From the NCBI RefSeq assembly GCF_002498315.1, contig NZ_DAGX01000002.1, positions 126,808-190,807 of the forward strand: a stretch of DNA of 64,000 nt, written 5' to 3'. This document shows, one piece after another, positions 33,366 to 40,997 of the stretch (the first letter of the stretch is position 1; the number at the start of each line of letters is the position of its first letter). Made by a program: the position numbers and the translations under genes. This stretch comes from Methanofollis sp. UBA420 (GTDB lineage Archaea; Halobacteriota; Methanomicrobia; Methanomicrobiales; Methanofollaceae). Below the pieces are notes generated by a model. The model searched no databases. It saw nothing but the letters and a program-made list of their open reading frames with translations, and was not told where the DNA came from.

Positions 33366-33424
33366 GCCGACGTATGGGGAAAAAAGAGGGGAAAGAGTTT
33401 CCGGTTATTTCGAGAGGATCGCCA

Positions 33425-33883
33425 TGGGTCTGTACAGTCGAGGGGGTCGACCGGGCCGATCAGGCGGTGGTCGAGGCGGCGGTCCGCTGCACCGGTTTTT
33501 ACCGGGTGAAGACGGCGCGGCTGAAGAGGTTGTGCCGCCGGATTTGTGAGATGGGGGGTGTCGAGGGCCTGTCCCGTCTTCCGACACCTGCCTTGCGCGA
33601 GGCGCTCCTTGTCGTCAATGGTGTCGGCGAGGAGACGGCGGACAGCATCCTCTGCTACGGGTTTTCCAGGCCGTCCTTCGTGGTCGATGCCTACACGAAG
33701 CGTATCTGCGGGTGCATCGGTGTCACGAGATCGTATGCCGAGCTCAAGGCCGCCTTCGAGAGGGTGCTGCCCGAGGACGCGGCACTGTACGGGCGTGTCC
33801 ATGGCTGGGTCGTCGAATATGCGAAAGAGTTCTGTGTTGCAGGACGGTGTGACGAGTGCAGGATGAAGATTGTGTGCGTATAG
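33425..33883 (+). pseudogene. C-terminal half of the split endonuclease III-type gene
   Basis: From the breakpoint codon TGG at 33425 the frame reads VCTVEGVDRADQAVVEAAVR, then GFYRVKTARLKRL, the helix-hairpin-helix LVVNGVGEETADSILCYGF and the catalytic-aspartate segment FVVDAYTKRI, ending with four cysteines (C-x4-C-x2-C-x5-C) that should hold a 4Fe-4S cluster. This is the C-terminal two-thirds of an endonuclease III-related DNA glycosylase/lyase. The frame is open back to an ATG at 33374 inside the inverted DNA, so a chimeric 169-residue protein could still be made, but without the N-terminal lobe it is unlikely to be active. Confidence 0.85.
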
Positions 33884-34401
33884 GAAAGAGGCTCTTTACC
33901 GAGGGCCTTGTCGGCGGAAATTTCGGGAACATGAGCAGGAGAGAGGGGGACGGTTTCCTCGTCACGAGGACGGGATCGTACCTCGACGATCCCGGCGACC
34001 TGGTAATGGTGCCCTGCGAGGGTGAGGCCCCGCCGGGAGCGTCGAGCGAGTACAGGGTACACCAGGCGGTCTACAACCTGACACCCCACCTGGCGATCGT
34101 CCACGCCCACCCGGCGCATGCGGTGGCGGCGTCACTGGCCTGCGAGAGGATCGTCCCGAAGGACAGCGAGGGCGAGATGCTCTGCCCGGAGATCGCGGTC
34201 GTCGGCGGTGCGCCCGGGACGCAGGAACTCGCCGACAATGTGGCGGCGGCCCTGAAAGACGCCCACCTCGTCATCGCCCGCGGCCACGGCACCTTCGCGG
34301 CGGGAAAGAGTCTTGATGAGGCGTATCTCTACACCTCGCTCGCGGAGTACTCGTGTCGGGTTTTGTTGTACGCGGGGTTGTGGGGGAAGGGAATTCTCTG
34401 A
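33856..34401 (+). CDS. Class II aldolase (fuculose-phosphate aldolase family)
   Basis: About 181 residues with the class II aldolase/AraD fold: GLVGGNFGNMSRR (phosphate-binding), SEYRVHQAVYN (catalytic Glu region), and the zinc site VHAHPAHAVA followed by ARGHGTFAAG (third His). In methanogens such enzymes are annotated as fuculose-phosphate aldolases and can serve in lactaldehyde formation for coenzyme F420 or in pentose metabolism. The GTG start at 33856 overlaps the end of the split nuclease gene; an alternative GTG at 33874 is possible. The overlap means that it was probably the next gene in the ancestral thioredoxin-nuclease operon. Confidence 0.85.
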   Translation: MQDEDCVRIGKRLFTEGLVGGNFGNMSRREGDGFLVTRTGSYLDDPGDLVMVPCEGEAPPGASSEYRVHQAVYNLTPHLAIVHAHPAHAVAASLACERIVPKDSEGEMLCPEIAVVGGAPGTQELADNVAAALKDAHLVIARGHGTFAAGKSLDEAYLYTSLAEYSCRVLLYAGLWGKGIL

Positions 34402-34682
34402 TACGATTTTTTTGTGGGGTTGGAGTATCCGCCTGATCCTGCGAGAAAGCGTGGATTCACCGCCTTCCCCCTACCGCTCACCGGGGGCAAGCCCCCGGAC
34501 CCCCCACTCAGGATAGGGTCGGGGAAGACAGAACAGGAGATTCAGGTCTTCGCGGAGCAAAGCGGCAGTGGTCCTGAGAAATACAATCGCAGTGAGACCG
34601 ACCGCGGGAGATCACTCTCCCGAGATCGGGGCTGCAATCCGCCGGGCTGAAAAAACGGGGATACCCCCGACGAGAGGAGGAA
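34402..34682. repeat. Intergenic spacer with dispersed repeat R1 (copy 1)
   Basis: No gene is seen. From about 34413 to 34560 the sequence contains the R1 pattern shared with 38.1-38.4, 46.3 and 47.05 kb: TGATCCT..GAAAGCGTGGATTCAC, then CACCGGGGGCAAGCCCCCGGA with a strong GC-rich hairpin, CCCCCC, AGGATAGGG and GGGGAAGACAGA. The CCGGGGGCAAGCCCCCGG hairpin (34482-34499) has a perfect seven-pair stem and could end the transcript of the aldolase gene. The two flanking genes converge here, which fits a termination role. Confidence 0.55.
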
Positions 34683-35621
34683 TCACTCCCGCCTCTTCGG
34701 CGGCTGAGGCGGTTGCAGCCGCTGGACCTCCCGGATTACCTCGCGGTGGAAGGCAAGGATCAGGTCGCTGATCACGCCGAACATGAAGATCTCGATGCCG
34801 ACGACGATGAAGAGCACCGTGAGGATGGTCATGGGGAGGTGCTCGATATTTTTGAGCCATTCGAGGAAGACATAGACCCCGATGCCCCCGCCGATAAAGG
34901 TGAGCAGGAGCCCTATCATCCCGAAATAGAAGAGGGGATTATTGAGGCGGGCGAAACGGAAGATTGCCGAGAGGATCCTGAACCCGTCCTGGACGGGATT
35001 GAGTTTGGTCGGTGTCCCCGGCCGCATCAGGTAGTGGACAGGGACCACGGCAACCTGCTGGTCGAATTTTACCGCCTGGACTGCCATCTCGGTCTCGATC
35101 TCGAACCCCGCCTCCTGGAGGTTCATCTGCTGCAGGGAGGAGAGGGTGAAGGCCCGGTAGCCGGAGAGGATGTCATGGAGGTCGCGACCATGGGCGACCT
35201 TGAAGAAATAGTTGATGATATAGTTCCCAACGAGGTTGAGACGGGTCAAGGCACCTTTCTCCGGGTAGGCGAGGCGGTCGCCGATCACGTGGTCGAAACC
35301 GGAGAAGAGGGGCGAAAGCATCTTCTCGGCGTCGTCAGGGAGGTACGTGCCGTCCCCGTCGAGCATGAGGACATAGGGGAGATCGATGATCGCTGCTGCT
35401 TCGATGATCGCGTTTCCTTTTCCTTTTTCGGTCTGGAAAACGACCTCTGCCCCGGCTTCCCGTGCAATCTCCGGCGTGCCGTCGGTACTGTGCCCGTCCG
35501 CCACCAGAATCCGGTGATATCCCCTTTCTTGAAACTCCCTGACCAGGCCTTCTATGGTCGGCGCCTCGTTCAGGGTGGGAATGAAGATGCACACCTGGTC
35601 CTTCTCGATCTCCATCGCCAT
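34683..35621 (-). CDS. Family 2 glycosyltransferase with C-terminal membrane anchor
   Basis: About 312 residues. The GT-A domain starts CIFIPTLNEAPTIEGLV, has the nucleotide and metal motif MLDGDGTYLPDD (DxD-type), and the acceptor region DILSGYRAFTLSS, as in dolichol-phosphate mannosyl/glucosyltransferases. Two C-terminal helices (FYFGMIGLLLTFIGGG and ILTVLFIVVGIEIFMF) anchor it in the membrane. It probably charges a dolichyl phosphate carrier for surface glycan or protein N-glycosylation. The start ATG at 35621 (ATG GCG ATG) is followed upstream by TTTAAATA. It diverges from the DUF99 gene across 33 bases. Confidence 0.88.
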   Translation of the reverse strand: MAMEIEKDQVCIFIPTLNEAPTIEGLVREFQERGYHRILVADGHSTDGTPEIAREAGAEVVFQTEKGKGNAIIEAAAIIDLPYVLMLDGDGTYLPDDAEKMLSPLFSGFDHVIGDRLAYPEKGALTRLNLVGNYIINYFFKVAHGRDLHDILSGYRAFTLSSLQQMNLQEAGFEIETEMAVQAVKFDQQVAVVPVHYLMRPGTPTKLNPVQDGFRILSAIFRFARLNNPLFYFGMIGLLLTFIGGGIGVYVFLEWLKNIEHLPMTILTVLFIVVGIEIFMFGVISDLILAFHREVIREVQRLQPPQPPKRRE

Positions 35622-35654
35622 AGTATTTAAAAAGCCATCGTCATAAGTGCTTCC

Positions 35655-36224
35655 ATGCACATGGCGAAGAAGGGGCTGCGTGCCCTCGGTATCGCCGAGA
35701 GTTTCCGGGGGCGGGAGAGGTCCACGCTTGCCGGCGTCGTGATGCGCAGGGACGGCGTGATCGACGGTTTCGGGTTTGGCGAGGTGACGGTCGGCGGCAT
35801 GGACGGAACCGTTGCTGCGACATCGCTTTTTCAGGGACTGGAACGGGAGGATATCAACTGTGTCCTCCTCTCCGGTTGCGTCATCGCATGGTACAACATC
35901 ATCGACCCTGACGCCGTCAGTCTGGCGACCGGCCTCCCCGTCGTCGTGGTCACGTACGAGGACTCGGCAGGTCTGGAGGAGGACATCGCCGCCCACTTCC
36001 CGGGCGATGCAGAGAGGATGGAGGCGTACCGCCGCCTCGGCCCTCGCGTCCCCCTCCTCCTCGGCACCGGGTATACCGTCTATCTGCGGGCCTCGGGGAT
36101 CGATACGGCGGACGCAGGGAGGGTCGTCGACGCCTTTACCCGCGACGGGAAGGTGCCCGAACCCCTGCGGGTCGCACGCCTCGCGGCCCGTGCCGCTATG
36201 CAGTATACGTATCGGCAGAGATGA
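35655..36224 (+). CDS. DUF99 / endonuclease dU family protein
   Basis: 189 residues with the DUF99 (UPF0215) pattern: LRALGIAESFRGRERSTLAG at the N-terminus, GVIDGFGFGEVTVGGMDGT, and LLSGCVIAWYNIIDP in the middle. The family has been related to endonuclease V; an archaeal member cleaves near deoxyuridine and was called endonuclease dU. It could help remove deaminated cytosine. The gene diverges from the glycosyltransferase with only 33 bases between starts, so the promoters overlap. Its 3' end overlaps the convergent pilin-like gene by 29 bases. Confidence 0.82.
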   Translation: MHMAKKGLRALGIAESFRGRERSTLAGVVMRRDGVIDGFGFGEVTVGGMDGTVAATSLFQGLEREDINCVLLSGCVIAWYNIIDPDAVSLATGLPVVVVTYEDSAGLEEDIAAHFPGDAERMEAYRRLGPRVPLLLGTGYTVYLRASGIDTADAGRVVDAFTRDGKVPEPLRVARLAARAAMQYTYRQR

Positions 36225-36786
36225 GCGCATCTGTCCGGGTGTCGCGGATCTCGACCCGTACCACGTCGCCGGGACGGAAGGTACCGTTGGCGAAGTCGAC
36301 GATGATCCTGCCGTTCGGGCACCACATGCTCCCCTCGCCGGTCATATACTGGGTGCCGGTGTGATGGGTCTGTATGAACTCGTGCGCCTCCATTGTCAGG
36401 ATGCAGGCCTCGACCTTCTGGCCGTTCTTGAAGAATGTGGGATATAGATCGTTTTTGACATAGTAGCATGTCCTGTCGGGCTCGGTCATATGGACGCCAA
36501 GACGTTTCCAGAACTCTTTCATGGCCGCGTCGCCGGCATCTTCGGGAGGGGGACGGGGGTTGTACCAGAGAGCGACGCGGCTGTCATAATTCATACTATA
36601 CGGAGAGTCGTCATCGACATGGGCGATGTCGATGATCTCGAAAATGCACGGTTCCTCTGAGATCGAGAAGGAGAAGGAAAACTCCGGGCAATAGATGATG
36701 AGGAGGACAGCGGCGGTCATGACGATCGCACAGAGGATCAGCTCGCCTATCAGATGAGATGTTGCCTCAACTGTTCCAGAGCTCAT
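36196..36786 (-). CDS. Type IV pilin-like surface protein
   Basis: 196 residues. After a short charged N-terminus a single long hydrophobic segment (LIGELILCAIVMTAAVLLII) resembles the N-terminal helix of archaeal pilins/DUF1628 proteins, followed by an acidic extracellular domain with four cysteines and a C-terminal WCPNGRIIVDFANGTFRPGD strand pattern and VRVEIRDTRTDALISADTY. The GD-VxV-x-D-x(3)-L-I tail is the usual C-terminus of archaeal pilin-like proteins of methanogens. It is probably surface-exposed. The 3' end overlaps the DUF99 gene on the other strand. No prepilin peptidase gene is nearby. Confidence 0.7.
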   Translation of the reverse strand: MSSGTVEATSHLIGELILCAIVMTAAVLLIIYCPEFSFSFSISEEPCIFEIIDIAHVDDDSPYSMNYDSRVALWYNPRPPPEDAGDAAMKEFWKRLGVHMTEPDRTCYYVKNDLYPTFFKNGQKVEACILTMEAHEFIQTHHTGTQYMTGEGSMWCPNGRIIVDFANGTFRPGDVVRVEIRDTRTDALISADTYTA

Positions 36787-36941
36787 TGTTCAGGCCTGGC
36801 GATACCCCCACATAAGACCTCCGGTCGGCGGACATCTCTGCCGCTCCCGTCAGCGCAAAATTCATATATGAGGGGCGTGATCTCTCTCAAACTCTCTTCT
36901 TCCTCTGCTGTCGGGAAGGGGGAAACAGGTGGGGGACGTGC

Positions 36942-38093
36942 ATGCCGAAGTGGACACTATTTGCTCTTCTCTTCGTTCTGGCACTGCAGATCGTTGCGGT
37001 CGCGAGTGCCGAAGAGATCGAGGCGACCAGGGTATGGGAGCATTCCTTCGGGAGCGAGATCCTGACCCTTGCACTGGCGCCTGACGGTTCCTCCTTTGCG
37101 GTCGGGACAAACAGGCCAGGGGCCCTGTATTATTATGACCGGAACGGCACCCTCCTCTGGAGCCATGAAACCGGGTGCCCTGTCTATGGTTCTGCAGTCT
37201 CGAAGGACGGGGCCTATGTCGTCGAAGGGTCGGATCTGGTGCGGGTCTTTACCCGCGAGGGGGATCTGGACTGGAGGTGGGAGTCGGGATATTTCGCCTT
37301 TGGCGTGGCAATATCTCCCGATGGCAAATACATCACCGTAGGAAGCGACGACAGCACCGTACGCCTTCTCAGACGCGGCGCCGGCGAGTTATGGAAGTAT
37401 GATACGACAGGCGATGTCGATGCCGTCGCGATCTCGGCCGACGGCGGCCTGATCGCCGCGGGTGCCGACGGTCAGGTCTATCTGCTGGGCAAGAACGGCA
37501 AAAAGATCTGGAAAAAGGATGCAGGACAGGGGATCAGGTCGGTCGCCATATCTCCTGACGGAGCCCTGATCGCAGTCGGATCCCTGGATTACCGGGTTCA
37601 CCTCTATAGCAGCAATGGGACGCTGCTCTGGCAATACAGAACGGACAACCGCGTCCATCATGTGGGGATCACATCTGATGGCCGGGTCGTCGGGGCATCG
37701 CAGGACCAGGCCGTCTATCTGCTCTCAAAAGATGGCGAACTCCTCTGGAAGGAGACACAGCCCGCGTCGGTCACCGCGGCCGTCATCTCGGATGACGGAT
37801 CTCTTGTCCTCTCGGGGACGGGCACGGGTGACCAGAGGGTATCCATGTACGCCCTCGAAACGATTGCCGCAGTGATAACGACGCAGCCGACGCAGCCCCC
37901 GACACTCCCCCCTGTCAGGACGATCGAAACACTGCCCCCTGTTGCGGAGGCACCGGGATCCATACCTCCGGAAAAGTCCCTGTTCGGGTTCTCGACCATT
38001 TTTAACCGGCCCCTGCCGCAGGTCCTCCTGCTCGCCGGCGGGGTGGTGCTTGCAGGGTGGATGGTGGTGGCCCTGTACCGCCGGCGGCGGTGA
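36942..38093 (+). CDS. Exported beta-propeller protein (WD40/PQQ-like repeats) with C-terminal anchor
   Basis: 383 residues: a signal peptide (ALLFVLALQIVAVASA), then about seven repeats of the type VAISPDGxxIxVGSxDxxVxLx..xGxLLW, intermediate between WD40 and PQQ propellers, a Thr/Pro-rich linker (TTQPTQPPTLPPV) and a C-terminal helix followed by Arg-Arg-Arg (YRRRR), the anchor pattern of methanogen surface proteins. A GGTGGGGG stretch before the ATG acts as ribosome-binding site. The propeller likely scaffolds protein or glycan contacts at the cell surface; the ligand is unknown. It is transcribed alone, and the spacer after it carries R1 repeats. Confidence 0.85.
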   Translation: MPKWTLFALLFVLALQIVAVASAEEIEATRVWEHSFGSEILTLALAPDGSSFAVGTNRPGALYYYDRNGTLLWSHETGCPVYGSAVSKDGAYVVEGSDLVRVFTREGDLDWRWESGYFAFGVAISPDGKYITVGSDDSTVRLLRRGAGELWKYDTTGDVDAVAISADGGLIAAGADGQVYLLGKNGKKIWKKDAGQGIRSVAISPDGALIAVGSLDYRVHLYSSNGTLLWQYRTDNRVHHVGITSDGRVVGASQDQAVYLLSKDGELLWKETQPASVTAAVISDDGSLVLSGTGTGDQRVSMYALETIAAVITTQPTQPPTLPPVRTIETLPPVAEAPGSIPPEKSLFGFSTIFNRPLPQVLLLAGGVVLAGWMVVALYRRRR

Positions 38094-38574
38094 TGATCAG
38101 GTCTCCATTTTTCTGCTCTGTTGAAAGTGGGAGATACCTCTGATCCTCCGGTGAAAGCGTGGATCCACTACCTTCTCCATACATGCTCACCGCGGGTTTC
38201 ATCCCCGGTACAGGCATTTAGATCCTGTGACACCCGTACAAACGCCATCCCTTTATCAGACACCGGGGGACTACGCCCCCGGACCCCCACAAAATGAGGA
38301 TAGGATTAGGGATGGGAGAGCCGGATCAATCGCCTTTTCCATACGGAGTCACCGCAGGTTTCATCCCGAACCCCTGCAATGGGGATAGAACCGGGGAAGA
38401 GGATTGCTAAGGGGGAGATTGCCGTCCCACCCCCAATCCTAATGTGGGGTTCGAAGACACTTTGTCCCCCAGTTCCGATTATGGGGACGGCAGCGGGCCG
38501 CATTCGTGCCTTGGTGAGAGCATGAGCGATTCTCCAGAGCCGAAAAAAGGGAGTTCGTCCCGGGCAAGGACTGT
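38094..38574. repeat. Intergenic spacer with dispersed repeat R1 (copies 2 and 3)
   Basis: These 481 bases have no supported gene. Near 38128-38210 occurs TGATCCT..GTGAAAGCGTGGATCCAC followed by GCTCACCGCGGG, a diverged R1 front part; near 38262-38300 occurs CACCGGGGGACTACGCCCCCGGACCCCC plus AGGATAGGA; and near 38330-38450 a third partial copy has CACCGCAGG, GGGGAAGAGG and GGGAGATTGCCG followed by CCCCCAATCC. GC-rich hairpins recur at each. The region is best read as an accumulation site for the R1 element between convergent genes. Confidence 0.55.
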
Positions 38575-38922
38575 TTACTCGTTAACTTCGCTGATCGCCA
38601 GTTCGTACATCCAGTCAAGAAGGACCGAACACTGCTCCACATTGCAGTCCAGGTCACAACCGACACAGGGGATCAACTCTTCTCCTGCCATCAGGAGAGA
38701 GGGATCGACCGCCTGCTGCCGTGCCTTCAGCAGGTATGTCTTGAGCCCCTCCTCTCTGTACTCGAGGCGATCGATGAGGCCGGCATCGCTCAGTTTCTTG
38801 ACGACCCGCGAGCATTTCCGGCTGTCGATGTTGAGGAGTTTCCAGAGTTCGCTCTGGAGCACTCCTTCCTGCCTCGACTGGATGATCCTCAGGGCCTCAT
38901 CTTCAACAGCTGGCATGTCCAT
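38575..38922 (-). CDS. Winged-helix regulator with C-terminal cysteine cluster
   Basis: 115 residues. Residues 1-65 form a MarR/DUF7343-type winged helix (LQSELWKLLNIDSRKCSRVV, LIDRLEYREEGLKTYLL). The C-terminus contains CVGCDLDCNVEQC, four cysteines in C-x2-C-x3-C-x4-C spacing, which may hold an iron-sulfur cluster or metal and so sense redox or oxygen state. Its ATG overlaps the stop of the Sm-like gene (TGATG), so both are translated from one transcript. Target genes are unknown. The protein is typical of methanogens as a small 'helix-turn-helix, CxxC' regulator. Confidence 0.8.
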   Translation of the reverse strand: MDMPAVEDEALRIIQSRQEGVLQSELWKLLNIDSRKCSRVVKKLSDAGLIDRLEYREEGLKTYLLKARQQAVDPSLLMAGEELIPCVGCDLDCNVEQCSVLLDWMYELAISEVNE

Positions 38923-39158
38923 CAGATAAGGGGCGCGATCGTAAGAATATTGTTCCCCCTGATGACGACGGTGCCGAGGTTGCGTCCCCGCTGGTCGCCC
39001 GTGAACTCGATCGTCTCGTCCATATGCAGGTTCAGGTGCTCGTCCACGGCAACGAGTCTTCCCTGCAACTTCCGGCCTTCGTCCTTGATCTCTACGCTAA
39101 TTTTTGAATCAACGAGCGAAAAAACTTTTTTCACTGGCAGAACAATACTGTTGACCAT
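38922..39158 (-). CDS. Sm-like (LSm/SmAP) RNA-binding protein
   Basis: 78 residues with Sm1 (VEIKDEGRKLQGRLVAVDEHLNLHMDE) and Sm2 (GTVVIRGNNILTIAP) motifs in proper order and spacing. Archaeal SmAPs form heptameric rings that bind U-rich RNA and small RNAs; they are functional relatives of Hfq and eukaryotic LSm. The start is preceded by an AT-rich stretch with a TATA-like ATTAAATACTTT some 30 bases upstream. It is the first gene of a two-gene unit with the Cys-cluster regulator. Confidence 0.92.
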   Translation of the reverse strand: MVNSIVLPVKKVFSLVDSKISVEIKDEGRKLQGRLVAVDEHLNLHMDETIEFTGDQRGRNLGTVVIRGNNILTIAPLI

Positions 39159-39238
39159 CTGAGGTTATGTGGTGGTGGAAAGTATTTAATCTTTCCATCG
39201 GCCGGAAAAACCTCATTGCACCGTTTTTTCCGGAGGCC

Positions 39239-40015
39239 TCACCGCGGGGTGAAGGCGGGGTCGTCGAAGAGGTCTGCCGGGCCGATGAGCATGCCGTCAT
39301 GGATACCGAATCCCAGGCAGACGGCCTTTGTGCAGACCGGGACGGCGTCGCAGAGGCTGACAGGCATGAAGTCTGAGTCCGCGACGGCGGCGAGGACGCC
39401 GGCGACAGGCGGGCATCCCCTGCCTGTGCCGAGGAGGAGGGCCGGGTCGGCGCCTGTGCAGGCGGCGGCGACGGTCGTCTCAGGCCCCTCGACCTTCACG
39501 ACAGACGCACCGTCGTGGATATGCGCCAGAAGGTCGTAGATGCCGGACGGAGTGGGATAGAACCCGCCGTCAGTGCAGGTGAAGGTAAAACCCCGGCGGA
39601 GGAGGGGGTCGTCCACAAGGGCAGGCGTCGTGTAGGGATCGGCGAAGATGCGGGCGAGCGCCTCGCTCCAGGCCCCTTCAGCCGCCCCGCTGGAGAGGAA
39701 GACGAGGACGCCGTCTCCGGTCTCGACAGGGAGGTCCGCCCTCCCCGCCTCTCCCGATCCGGTGAGGCCGAGACTGCCTGCAAGGGTGCGGCACTCCCCC
39801 ATCACGCGGGCGAGGAGGTCGGCGATCCGCGGGTCGTCCCGGTGGGTGACGACGCAGGCAAGCCTTCCGCCAACTCTGGTCACGAAGGAATCGATGATGA
39901 GGCCGCCGTGCTCTTTTTTGAGCAGTTGTGCGGCCCTCTCGATGACGAGAGGGTGCGCCTTCAGGCCTGCCGGGAACCCGCCGAGGTCTGCGGTCACCAC
40001 CGTGACGGTGGTCAT
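39239..40015 (-). CDS. Degenerate, truncated FBP aldolase/phosphatase homologue (putative pseudoenzyme)
   Basis: 258 residues resembling the bifunctional archaeal FBP aldolase/phosphatase over most of its length: VTVVTADLGGF at the start, YTTPALVDDP near residue 128, GIYDLLAHI, FMPVSLCDAV and LGFGIHDGMLIGPADLFDDP. Key metal and catalytic residues are changed, as far as I recall the family: the GDD after VTHV is GGR (residues 49-51), FMADK is FLSSG (106-110), and the C-terminal aldolase part with the Tyr/Lys pair is missing (usual length is about 360-385). It overlaps the class I FBPase gene by four bases. It may be a regulator, a binding subunit or a decaying relic. Confidence 0.7.
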   Translation of the reverse strand: MTTVTVVTADLGGFPAGLKAHPLVIERAAQLLKKEHGGLIIDSFVTRVGGRLACVVTHRDDPRIADLLARVMGECRTLAGSLGLTGSGEAGRADLPVETGDGVLVFLSSGAAEGAWSEALARIFADPYTTPALVDDPLLRRGFTFTCTDGGFYPTPSGIYDLLAHIHDGASVVKVEGPETTVAAACTGADPALLLGTGRGCPPVAGVLAAVADSDFMPVSLCDAVPVCTKAVCLGFGIHDGMLIGPADLFDDPAFTPR

Positions 40016-40917
40016 GCGTGCGTCCTGCCGAAGATCTCCTTCACCTTCCTGATCATGCCGGCAGACCCGACATAGATCGGGGTGCGCTGGTGCGGGTCGT
40101 CGGGTTCCACGTCAAGGAGGTTCCGGGTGCCGTCGGTGATCGCGCCCCCGGCCTGCTCGGCGATGAAGCCGACCGGGACGGCCTCGTACATCAGGCGGAG
40201 TTTACCCTTTGGCTTGTCATTCAGGGCGGGGTAGCAGTAGATCCCGCCGTACTTGAGGATCTGGTGGAAGTCGGCCACATAGGATCCGGTGTAGCGGACC
40301 TTTGCCCCCTCTTTCTCGATCGTCTCGATGAACGCCGTGTGCGGCGCCGTCCACTCCGGCCTCTTCCCGCCGGTGCCGTACAGGGTGCCCTCGGGCATCC
40401 TGACGTCGGCTTCGAGGAGACGGTAGACGCCCTCGTGGTCCATCGCAAAGATCTGCACGCCCTTCCCGATTGTCAGGGTGAGGGTCGTCATCGGGCCGTA
40501 CAGCATGTAGAGTGCGGCCTTCAGGTTCCGCCCCTTCTGCCGCACCGACCCGTTGCCGAAGATCCCGATGATCGTGCCGACCGCGAGATTTGTCTGGATC
40601 AGGGACGACCCGTCCATCGGGTCCATCACGATGGCATAGTCCTGCTTCGCATCGGCGAAGGTGAGCACCTCCTCCTGCTCCTCTGAGGAGAGTTCGCGCA
40701 CGAGGCCTGAGTCGCGGGCCGCCCCGATGATCTGTTCGTCGGCCCAGGTGTCCATCGCCGCCTGCTGTTCGCCGTAGATGTTCTCGCTCCCGGCATAGGA
40801 CTGGTGGGTGATGAAGGCCTCCCTGATCGGGCCCGCCTGCCGTGCGATAAGTTCGATGAGTTCCTGCAGCCCGGCTTCGCAGCCTGCCGCCTTGAGATAT
40901 TCTTGCAGTGTCGTCAT
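40012..40917 (-). CDS. fbp: Class I fructose-1,6-bisphosphatase
   Basis: 301 residues with the sugar-phosphatase motif DPMDGSS (metal-binding Asp residues) near residue 98, preceded by ELSSEEQEEV (second acidic cluster), and the C-terminal YVGSAGMIRKV. These are diagnostic for class I FBPases. It hydrolyses fructose 1,6-bisphosphate to fructose 6-phosphate in gluconeogenesis. Its position between an FBPA/P-like gene and an FBP aldolase gives an unusual three-gene gluconeogenic cluster: the canonical phosphatase is used alongside a damaged-looking archaeal-type bifunctional enzyme. The start ATG lies 80 bases after the aldolase stop and has a weak ribosome-binding site. Confidence 0.93.
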   Translation of the reverse strand: MTTLQEYLKAAGCEAGLQELIELIARQAGPIREAFITHQSYAGSENIYGEQQAAMDTWADEQIIGAARDSGLVRELSSEEQEEVLTFADAKQDYAIVMDPMDGSSLIQTNLAVGTIIGIFGNGSVRQKGRNLKAALYMLYGPMTTLTLTIGKGVQIFAMDHEGVYRLLEADVRMPEGTLYGTGGKRPEWTAPHTAFIETIEKEGAKVRYTGSYVADFHQILKYGGIYCYPALNDKPKGKLRLMYEAVPVGFIAEQAGGAITDGTRNLLDVEPDDPHQRTPIYVGSAGMIRKVKEIFGRTHA

Positions 40918-40997
40918 CTTCAGTCTCCGAAATTCTCTATATCAGATCCCCTATAAGAACACCGCCCCGATACAGGGGGGCGAAAAGAAAAAAAGGG

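Larger units (their letters stand above)
32605..33422. other. Inverted segment of 818 bp bounded by CATG sites
   Basis: The segment between CATG at 32601-32604 and CATG at 33423-33426 appears inverted relative to the ancestral order. Turning it back joins the N-terminal half of the endonuclease III-type gene (ending GAC GCA TG) to the C-terminal half (GG GTC TGT) in frame as GCA-TGG-GTC, giving 208 residues, and gives secD a new in-frame end (ATG GCG ATC CTC TCG AAA TAA). It would also place both thioredoxin genes in the secFD direction. Only the four-base palindrome CATG is shared at the two ends. Confidence 0.8.

Noticed and set aside
32601..33426. Site-specific recombinase target (long inverted repeats) at the inversion ends
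   Set aside because: Only the four-base palindrome CATG is shared; no longer inverted repeat and no recombinase gene is nearby, so an active enzymatic switch is not supported beyond speculation.
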